Part shown: positions 1 through 5,198 of the stretch, one piece after another
Layout of the letters: each line of letters opens with the position of its first letter
How positions within the stretch are numbered: the first letter of the stretch is position 1
Source: Myxococcales bacterium
Lineage (GTDB): Bacteria; Myxococcota_A; Polyangia; Fen-1088
NCBI GenBank assembly: GCA_003170035.1
Contig: PMZX01000418.1
Span: forward strand, 4,086 to 12,432
Length of the DNA stretch: 8,347 bases
Direction of reading: 5' to 3'
Made by a program: the position numbers and the translations under genes
Notes under the pieces: model-generated
What the model was told of the DNA's origin: nothing
What the model saw: the letters and a program-made list of their open reading frames with translations, nothing else
Databases searched by the model: none

Positions 1-938
1 CCAAGGGCTACGAGGTCTTCGGCGTCATCCGTCGCTCGAGTTCGTTCAACACCGAGCGCATCGATCGCATCTATCAAGATCCGCACAGCACCGACTACCG
101 CCTGCGCCTGGTCTACGGCGATCTCGACGACGCGAGCTCGATCAACCGCATCATTCATACCAGCCAGCCGACCGAGATCTACAACCTGGGCGCGCAGAGC
201 CACGTGCGGGTCAGCTTCGACGTCCCCGACTACACCGCCGACACGGTGGCGATGGGAACCTTGCGGCTGCTCGAGGCGGTGCGCGAGACCGGGGCAAACT
301 GCCGCCTGTATCAGGCCTCTTCCAGCGAAATGTTCGGCTCGTCGCCGCCGCCGCAGAACGAAGATACCTTGTTCCGGCCGCGCAGCCCCTATGCCTGCGC
401 CAAGGTGTTTGCCCACCAGCTTTGCCAGAATTACCGTGATGCCTACGGCCTGTTCATCTGCTGCGGGATCCTGTTCAACCACGAGTCCCCTAGGCGCGGC
501 ATCCCCTTTGTCACGCGCAAGATCACACGCGCGGCAGCCCGCATCCTGCATGGGCTCGACAAGAAGCTATTTCTGGGCAACCTGGACGCGCGACGCGACT
601 GGGGATTTGCCGGCGACTACGTCGAGGCGATGTGGCTGATGCTGCAGCAAGATCGAGCTGATGACTACGTCATCGCGACGGGTGAATCACACTCGGTGCG
701 GGAGATTTTGGACGTGGCGTTCGGAACGCTGGGGTTGGATTGGAAGAACTACGTCGAGACAGACCCGCGCTACCTGCGGCCCACGGAGGTGGACCACCTT
801 CGTGGAGACGCCAGCAGGGCGGCCGCCAAGCTGGGCTGGAAACCGCGTGTTCGGTTCCGCGAACTCATTGAAATGATGGTACGTTCGGACGAGGCCGACG
901 TGCGAGATGCGCTCGCAGGCCGCGCGCCCAACACCTAG
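1..938 (+). CDS. gmd: GDP-mannose 4,6-dehydratase, 5' end missing
   Basis: This enzyme is a short-chain dehydrogenase/reductase that converts GDP-mannose to GDP-4-keto-6-deoxy-mannose, the precursor of GDP-fucose, GDP-rhamnose and related sugars for surface polysaccharide. The open frame starts at base 3 and gives 311 visible residues. The first is the Lys of KGYEV, so about 25 residues, including the Rossmann GxxGQDG loop, lie upstream of the window. The visible [12 protein letters not shown] stretch (NADP-binding side), [12 protein letters not shown], the SSSEMFG motif with catalytic Glu near visible residue 109, and YACAK with the Tyr/Lys pair near 130/134 are all typical. So is FNHESPRRG followed by FVTRKI. 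The catalytic residues are intact. With the missing residues the protein would be about 335 aa, like the shorter bacterial GMDs. The stop is TAG at 936-938. The ATG at 204 is internal and is not the start. A GDP-mannose-using GT2 gene follows 37 bases downstream on the same strand. Confidence 0.93.
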   Translation, partial: KGYEVFGVIRRSSSFNTERIDRIYQDPHSTDYRLRLVYGDLDDASSINRIIHTSQPTEIYNLGAQSHVRVSFDVPDYTADTVAMGTLRLLEAVRETGANCRLYQASSSEMFGSSPPPQNEDTLFRPRSPYACAKVFAHQLCQNYRDAYGLFICCGILFNHESPRRGIPFVTRKITRAAARILHGLDKKLFLGNLDARRDWGFAGDYVEAMWLMLQQDRADDYVIATGESHSVREILDVAFGTLGLDWKNYVETDPRYLRPTEVDHLRGDASRAAAKLGWKPRVRFRELIEMMVRSDEADVRDALAGRAPNT

Positions 939-964
939 TCCAGAAAGAAACCCCTTCCACCGTC

Positions 965-969
965 GAAGG
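965..969 (+). promoter_or_regulatory. Ribosome binding site fixing the TTG start of the GT2 gene
   Basis: GAAGG lies 6 bases before the TTG at 976. The protein from this TTG opens directly with the first beta strand of the GT-A fold (LIVIPTYNE). The upstream ATG at 907 would overlap gmd and add 23 residues of low-complexity sequence. CCTTC at 953-957 is exactly complementary to this site across a 7-base loop, so a small hairpin could mask it. Confidence 0.6.
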
Positions 970-975
970 CCCGTC

Positions 976-1698
976 TTGCCACGAACACTCATTGTCATCC
1001 CGACCTACAACGAGCGAGAGTGCGTCGAACCCATCGTTGCCGCCGTGCGGGCCGCCGTGCCCGAGGCGACCATTCAGATCGTCGACGACAACTCGCCAGA
1101 CGGGACGGGCGCCATGGCCGACCAGATTGCGGCGCACGACCCGCAGGTACGCGTGCTACACAGGGTGCAGAAGGCCGGTCTGGGTGCCGCGTATCTCGAT
1201 GCCTTCACCGCGGCGCTGGCGGAGGGTTGGGAACGGATCGTGCAAATGGACGCGGACTTCTCGCACAATCCGGCCGACGTGCCGCGACTCCTGCAGGCCC
1301 TGGAAGAGGGGGCCGACATGGCTGTGGGCTCGCGCTATGTGAAAGGCGGCGGTACCGCAAACTGGGGGATGGGCCGCCGGATCATCAGCCGCGGCGGCGG
1401 GCTCTATGCCCGCATGGCTCTCGGGGTCGGTGTTCACGACCTGACGGCCGGGTTCAAGGCGTGGAAGGCTGCGACTCTGCACGGGATCGACCTTGGGGCG
1501 GTCAGCGCCCGCGGCTACGGGTTCCAGATCGAGATGACCTACCGGACCCTACGCGCCGGTTTCCAGGTGCGCGAGGTGCCGATTCTCTTTGTCGACCGGC
1601 GCGTGGGCCTCTCCAAGATGTCAGGCTCGATCTTCTTCGAGGCACTGACCCTGGTGTGGCAACTTCGATTCAGGGTGTCCCGCGAAAAGCCTCACTAG
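976..1698 (+). CDS. Polyprenol-phosphate mannosyltransferase-like GT2 enzyme
   Basis: This is a family 2 glycosyltransferase of the dolichol/polyprenol-phosphate-mannose synthase type. Such enzymes transfer a sugar, usually mannose from GDP-mannose, to a polyprenyl phosphate at the cytoplasmic membrane face. It has 240 residues from a TTG start. The motifs are IPTYNE at 8-13, VDDNSPDGT at 36-44 (nucleotide binding), the metal-binding MDADFSHNP at 91-99, GSRYVKGGG at 118-126, GYGFQIEM at 180-187 and RRVGLSKMS at 208-216. All are characteristic of DPM1-like enzymes. I see no C-terminal membrane helices, so this is the compact soluble or peripheral type and not a GtrA-fused or ArnC-like form. 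The close downstream position to gmd suggests co-transcription and a shared GDP-mannose pool. The donor and acceptor are inferred from family. A polyprenyl-phosphate glucosyltransferase cannot be excluded. Confidence 0.87.
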   Translation: MPRTLIVIPTYNERECVEPIVAAVRAAVPEATIQIVDDNSPDGTGAMADQIAAHDPQVRVLHRVQKAGLGAAYLDAFTAALAEGWERIVQMDADFSHNPADVPRLLQALEEGADMAVGSRYVKGGGTANWGMGRRIISRGGGLYARMALGVGVHDLTAGFKAWKAATLHGIDLGAVSARGYGFQIEMTYRTLRAGFQVREVPILFVDRRVGLSKMSGSIFFEALTLVWQLRFRVSREKPH

Positions 1699-1835
1699 GA
1701 CCGTCCCTCCAAGCAACGGGGGGGCTACCCGCGGCCAAGAACAGAGAAGTGAGAGGAGAGGCCGCAGAAATGCGGGGAACAGGCCGGAATTCCAGTTTCG
1801 CTCCCAAGACAGGATGAAATCGCCAGGCTTGCCTA

Positions 1836-1910
1836 GTTGACATAATATCTGTTATCGGACATTTGGATGTAGTGCCCAAGTAGAGATGTCCCGAATGGCG
1901 TAAGGTCAAC
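1836..1910. repeat. Nested inverted-repeat segment, possible mobile-element remnant
   Basis: This 75-base segment has three sets of inverted arms, one inside another. GTTGAC (1836-1841) matches GTCAAC (1905-1910). GGACAT (1857-1862) matches ATGTCC (1886-1891). TTGG (1863-1866) matches CCAA (1876-1879). The middle and inner arms together form a hairpin with a 6-base bulge on one side (1880-1885). The first half is clearly richer in A and T than the surrounding DNA. No transposase gene and no target duplication is visible. The GTT...AAC polarity of the outer arms is opposite to that of an integron attC site. An end fragment of an insertion sequence or a small non-autonomous element is the best guess, made with low certainty. 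Confidence 0.35.
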
Positions 1911-1916
1911 AGGTCC

Positions 1917-1932
1917 GCGCGCTTCGGTGCGC
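1917..1932. terminator. UUCG-tetraloop hairpin between convergent genes
   Basis: GCGCGC at 1917-1922 and GTGCGC at 1927-1932 pair over 6 bp, one of them G-U, around a TTCG loop closed by C-G. That is the very stable cUUCGg tetraloop. It lies between two genes that run toward each other, where a terminator is expected. There is no T-run on either side, so if it ends transcription it does so as a non-canonical hairpin. Confidence 0.3.
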
Positions 1933-2001
1933 TGCCTATTCGAAGTATCCGCGGAGGGTATGTCCAGCGCGGCTGGTGGCCGGCCGACGATGCCCGTTCG
2001 T

Positions 2002-2634
2002 TCACTCAGACGTCGGCCCGATGCTGAGCTGTTTGCGGGCGCGGTGCTCGCGCAACTCGGCCAGCGCGCGGTCGAGTTCGGGCGAACGCGGAGCCTGGGC
2101 CTCGATGGCTGCAATAGCCCGTTCCAGAATTGCGACGTCGACAGCCGCTCGGGCGCGCAAGGCCGCGTACATCTCGCCGAAGTGAGCGTGAAAGGCCTGC
2201 AGCTCATCCCCCCGGCGCAGTTGGCGTAGCTCGGGTGGCAGGTGATCGTCGCGAATGAGTCCACAGGTGGTGGCGATGTTGTGGAGCGGCCCGGCCACCT
2301 TGTGGGTGAGCCAGATGCCCGCGGCGGCTATGGAGAGCACCAGGACCACGCCGAAGCCCGCCATGCCATAGAGAACGATGCGGTCATTGGCCCGGAACTG
2401 GGCCTGCAACTCCTCGCCGACAGTTGGATCGGCCTGCACAGTCATCATGACGATGCGGGACGATTCCTGGGTTGCCTGATAGACCTTGTAGCCGAGGACC
2501 CCGGTGAGAAGCACCGCCACCGCGATGATGAAGGCCGTGTAGCGGAGTTGTAGGCCCACGTCGACCAGGTAGTTGCGCAGCTTGCGTTTGTGTGCGAACG
2601 CCGCCCTGTCGGATGTTGCATTTTGATTGGTCAT
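2002..2634 (-). CDS. Two-helix membrane protein with HAMP domain, no output domain
   Basis: This 210-residue inner-membrane protein probably relays a signal across the membrane. Residues 1-28 are polar and basic (KRKLRNYL), which fits a cytoplasmic N-terminus. TM1 is about 30-50, a short periplasmic loop of about 35 residues carries no recognisable sensor fold, and TM2 is about 86-110. A HAMP-like segment starts at HKVAGPLHNI (111-120) and runs to about 155. A helical, Ala/Glu/Arg-rich tail follows (160-200, probable coiled coil). There is no kinase, cyclase or methyl-accepting domain. Similar stand-alone HAMP proteins with the LRNYLxDxxxQLRYT entry to TM1 are, as I recall, found in deltaproteobacteria, but I could not check this. 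The ATG at 2634 has a strong upstream Shine-Dalgarno sequence, so it starts independently although the preceding reading frame runs into it without a stop. It is the last gene of the minus-strand operon. Confidence 0.82.
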   Translation of the reverse strand: MTNQNATSDRAAFAHKRKLRNYLVDVGLQLRYTAFIIAVAVLLTGVLGYKVYQATQESSRIVMMTVQADPTVGEELQAQFRANDRIVLYGMAGFGVVLVLSIAAAGIWLTHKVAGPLHNIATTCGLIRDDHLPPELRQLRRGDELQAFHAHFGEMYAALRARAAVDVAILERAIAAIEAQAPRSPELDRALAELREHRARKQLSIGPTSE

Positions 2635-2640
2635 GCTTGT

Positions 2641-2650
2641 CTCTCCTCCC
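2641..2650 (-). promoter_or_regulatory. Strong ribosome binding site of the HAMP gene
   Basis: On the minus strand GGGAGGAGAG ends 6 bases before the ATG at 2634-2632. This near-perfect Shine-Dalgarno sequence shows that the HAMP protein begins here and is not the C-terminal half of a larger HEAT-HAMP fusion. Confidence 0.7.
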
Positions 2651-2659
2651 GGATCCCGG

Positions 2660-3468
2660 CTAGCCACCTTGAGAACGGAAGAATTCGAGTAGGCTGTCGC
2701 CCAGTTGGCCTGCCGTACGCTTCGATGCAGTCCCTTCGGGCGTTCAACTTGTCGGCTGTCCCGCCTACCCGCCTGCACGGCGGCTCCAGCACTGGTCCAA
2801 AGAATGATGCTCTTGGACGGCCAGCGCGCAACCATGAGTTTGATCTCGCAACTGGTTTCCCCGATGCCGAAAACCTCCTGCAAGCGCGACACGTTGCCAT
2901 CGACGAGAAAACCGAGCTGCGGGGGGTGGCCGCGACCCTTGGCTGGCATATCGGAAGTGAAAGTCAGCTTGGGCAGTTTCTGTAGAGATTGCTTGAGTGA
3001 GGTCTGCAACAAGGAAAGCATGCTTGCGTCGGCAAGCTTCACGCCCCCGGTAAACGGGCCGAAGGTCACAAAGATCTTGCGGTCCTTGACCTCCTGATCT
3101 TCCAGAGCCGAAAGTGCGATCTTGACCTGCGTGCCGACAAAGGGATCGCGCTCTCGTTCGAGGAGCGACTTGAGCGCCGCGACGGCTGGTGCGCCGCCCA
3201 GCCTGCCTAGCGACTGGGCGGCCATGGCTCGAACTGACTTGTTCTCGTCGTCAAGCGCCTTGATGAGCGCGTCTGTCCCGGCCTTGTCACCCAGCTTTCC
3301 CAGAAGCAGCGCCGCCTGTACACGCACCTTGAAGCTGGGATCGGTCAGGATCGCTTTGGACAGATCTTCCACCTTGCCACCCCAGCACACCTGCGCCGCA
3401 ACCAGCACAGCGAACACCGTGGCGATCGCCACCACCGGGTGTCGCGACCGAGACAACGCGGCTATCAT
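2660..3468 (-). pseudogene. Secreted HEAT-repeat protein, frame broken twice near its 3' end
   Basis: The ATG at 3468 overlaps the upstream kinase-like stop as ATGA. Residues 1-30 form a Sec-type signal peptide (SRSRH, then a hydrophobic VVAIATVFAVLVAA core). Residues 32-125 hold about three HEAT repeats (KVRVQAALLLGKLGD; SVRAMAAQSLGRLG; FVGTQVKIALSALED). Residues 131-230 form a beta-rich domain ending in IILWTSAGAAVQA. After residue 233 the frame turns into atypical Arg-rich sequence. The expected C-terminus continues one frame over as TADKLNARRDCIEA. It then continues one frame further as GQLGDSLLEFFRSQGG, ending at TAG 2662-2660. The span is 809 bases, 2 more than a multiple of 3, as two single-base gains would give; about 268 residues are expected. 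The breaks are near 2764-2772 and 2709-2722. This may be a true mutation or a sequencing error. A role as a periplasmic scaffold is inferred from the HEAT fold only. Confidence 0.68.
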
Positions 3469-4649
3469 CCTGTCGTGCGCAGCCTCGGAGATGGCCCGCT
3501 CGAAGGAAGTTCGATGACGAAGGCCGATCCGCCTCGGGGGATATCCTCTACCCATATGGTCCCGCCGTGCACCTCCACAATCAGCTTTGCCAGGGCGAGT
3601 CCCAGCCCGTGACCAATAGGCACATGCTTACCCACCTGGGAATAGGGCTCGAAGATCCGCGTGCGCTGGTCCGCCGGAATGCGATCACGATCGCCGGCCA
3701 CACGGGCATGGGTCAACCCCCCTGCGCTGGAAATGCGAATCCGGCACTGGCTATTGCCTGGCTGGCGCACGACGTGGGCAATCAGGTTCGCGAGGGCCTC
3801 TTCGAGGTAGTCCGGGTCGCCCTGCACCGGCTGGGTGTTGGCCGCCGTCTCGATGGCGACGGGCTTGTCGCGAGTTGCGGCCGCGGACTCGAGAGCGGAT
3901 TTGGCTTTTTCGGCGAGATCGGCCAGGAAGACCTGTTCTTCGCGCAGGACGACCCGGTCCGACTCGAATCGTTCGTAGTCGAGGACCGTGCGCAGGCCGT
4001 AGGCCATGTCACGAAACAGGGCACGGCAGTCCTGAACACACTCGTCGACTTCGCTCTTGCCGGAGACATGGGTGACGGACATCAGCTCGTGGGCCAAGAA
4101 TTCAAAATTTGCCTGTACGGCGCCAATTGAATTCTGGAGATCATGGATCAAACCACCCACCCAGCGGCGTCGGTCCCGTATGGCGGCACCCTGAACCGCG
4201 CGCTTCTTCTCCTCGCGTCGGTAGAGCACCTGAGTTCGCAAGAGCGCCCAGAGCCGAGCCCGCCGTTCGTCGAGACCGGTGCCGGGCGAAAAGATTGCAT
4301 CCACGCCCGCGGTCACGGCGCGCTGATGCAGAGCCTCGCTGCTCTTGTCGTCAGTCCACAAGACGATTGGCACGAAATGCGTACGGGCGTTCGCCTTGAG
4401 GCGTGCACAGAGATCCACTCCCCCCGCCTCTGTGATGCGCGTCTCGATCAGCACCAAATTCGGGCGGTGCAGGAGCACCTCCTCGAAAGCCACGTCTGCG
4501 CTGCCGACCACCTGGACGTTTACGCCCTCGGATTTGAGGAACTCCACCAGCGGTCGGGCGGACGGTCGGCCTGACGCAACTACCAGGCCTTCGACCTGAC
4601 CCGGGGTTGGTACGACATCGTGTCGTGTCGTCCGTTGACTGGAAAGCAT
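3465..4649 (-). CDS. REC + histidine-kinase-like protein with degenerate catalytic sites
   Basis: This is a 394-residue cytoplasmic protein without membrane helices. Residues 20-140 form a receiver (REC) fold. The acidic pair is replaced by VVASG, the phospho-Asp position reads LVLIETRI (Glu69), and the usual Lys-Pro end reads IFSPG. Residues 150-225 form a HisKA-type helical hairpin with H-box GLIHDLQNSIG (His169). Residues 270-385 form a HATPase_c domain. Its F-box RIFEPY (332-337) and G2-box GHGLGLALAK (346-355) are well kept. In the N-box, LANLIAHV, the second Asn is His292. The G1 box, normally VxDxGxGI, reads VAGDRDRI (317-324). The kinase is therefore probably impaired in ATP binding while the fold is retained. 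It is the first gene of a minus-strand operon, coupled by ATGA to the HEAT gene. I see no clear Shine-Dalgarno before the ATG. A pseudokinase regulator or a decaying kinase are both possible. Confidence 0.85.
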   Translation of the reverse strand: MLSSQRTTRHDVVPTPGQVEGLVVASGRPSARPLVEFLKSEGVNVQVVGSADVAFEEVLLHRPNLVLIETRITEAGGVDLCARLKANARTHFVPIVLWTDDKSSEALHQRAVTAGVDAIFSPGTGLDERRARLWALLRTQVLYRREEKKRAVQGAAIRDRRRWVGGLIHDLQNSIGAVQANFEFLAHELMSVTHVSGKSEVDECVQDCRALFRDMAYGLRTVLDYERFESDRVVLREEQVFLADLAEKAKSALESAAATRDKPVAIETAANTQPVQGDPDYLEEALANLIAHVVRQPGNSQCRIRISSAGGLTHARVAGDRDRIPADQRTRIFEPYSQVGKHVPIGHGLGLALAKLIVEVHGGTIWVEDIPRGGSAFVIELPSSGPSPRLRTTG

Positions 4650-4691
4650 TCGACGGCGAATCCCGCGCCGGGAATCAAGGTATCAAAAACC

Positions 4692-4708
4692 GCGTTCTTC
4701 TTCAACGC
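4692..4708. promoter_or_regulatory. Short dyad in the divergent intergenic region
   Basis: GCGTT (4692-4696) and AACGC (4704-4708) are perfect inverted arms around 7 bases, in the 149-base region between the kinase-like gene and the divergent pilZ gene. The position, 43 bases before the kinase start, would suit an operator. Arms of 5 bp can arise by chance, so this is only a candidate. I found no convincing -35/-10 pair for either direction. Confidence 0.2.
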
Positions 4709-4798
4709 TTAGCACTGGGTGCGATGCGTCCACGAAAGAGCACATTGGAGCATATGTAGGTTTCTTGACTTCATTGTGGGTTATGGCACTGTGTCAGC

Positions 4799-5194
4799 AT
4801 GAGAAACCGTGATTCTGTTGGCCGAGCACCCCTCCCCTGTCTGCAAGAAAAACGACAGCACCTGCGCTTTGATAAAGTCTTCCCGGTGCGCTTGGAGTCG
4901 ATTTTGTTCGGCGAGCTGGACTGCGTGGCCCGCAACGTCTCAGCCGGTGGCATCTTCGTCGAGATGACCGAGCCCCTCCCCCTGGGAGCCCATGTGCGGG
5001 TTTCGTTTCTTAGCGCTGACAACTCGGCCGAGATCGTTGCACTCGGTGAAGTCAAGAATCACTATTTTATGAACTACGCGAAGGAAGGCCTGACCCACTC
5101 TGTCTCGGGCATGGCGGTTCGGTTCTACGCCTTCGAAAACGAGAGCCAGCAAATACTGGCGGAGTGCCTGGATCGCTTCCGAGTGCTCAACTAG
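4799..5194 (+). CDS. Single-domain PilZ protein (c-di-GMP receptor)
   Basis: This 131-residue protein is made almost wholly of one PilZ domain, which binds cyclic di-GMP and passes the signal to partners controlling motility, polysaccharide export or development. Both binding motifs are present: RxxxR as RQHLR at 19-23, and [D/N]xSxxG as NVSAGG at 46-51. The beta strands and the ending SGMAVRFYAFENESQQIL match small PilZ proteins common in myxobacteria. There is no signal peptide or membrane segment. The first 15 residues are poorly structured. The ATG has no evident Shine-Dalgarno sequence; a TTGACT at 4765-4770 lies only about 30 bases before it, so a very short or absent leader is possible. 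The gene is divergent from the REC-kinase operon, which may hint at a shared signalling theme. Its stop is 4 bases from the stop of the convergent lipoprotein gene. Confidence 0.9.
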   Translation: MRNRDSVGRAPLPCLQEKRQHLRFDKVFPVRLESILFGELDCVARNVSAGGIFVEMTEPLPLGAHVRVSFLSADNSAEIVALGEVKNHYFMNYAKEGLTHSVSGMAVRFYAFENESQQILAECLDRFRVLN

Positions 5195-5198
5195 TCCC

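Larger units (their letters stand above)
1699..2001. other. Non-coding stretch between convergent genes
   Basis: These 303 bases separate the GT2 stop from the stop of the minus-strand HAMP gene. I see no convincing gene. Frames crossing it are low-complexity or are extensions of antisense frames of neighbours. The region holds the nested inverted repeats at 1836-1910 and the hairpin at 1917-1932, described separately. A textbook -35 hexamer TTGACA occurs at 1837-1842, but no acceptable -10 lies 16-18 bases on and no gene follows, so I do not call a promoter. Confidence 0.6.

Noticed and set aside
1020..1817. Long plus-strand open frame inside the GT2 gene
   Set aside because: Its translation is Arg/Gly-rich with no family features. 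It is a frame shadow of a clearly identified glycosyltransferase.
1837..1865. Sigma-70 promoter starting with TTGACA
   Set aside because: The -35 is perfect, but no acceptable -10 lies at 16-18 bases and no plus-strand gene follows.
1836..1910. Integron attC site
   Set aside because: The outer arms read GTT...AAC, the reverse of the AAC...GTT polarity of attC core sites. There is no cassette array or integrase nearby.
2002..3555. A single 517-residue HEAT-HAMP protein
   Set aside because: The first 29 residues overlap the kinase gene, the linker is atypical, the HAMP part has its own strong ribosome site and ATG, and the implied membrane topology is inconsistent.
4765..4793. Promoter for the pilZ gene with -35 TTGACT
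   Set aside because: The hexamer 16-17 bases downstream (CACTGT) matches TATAAT poorly, so only the -35 half is suggestive.
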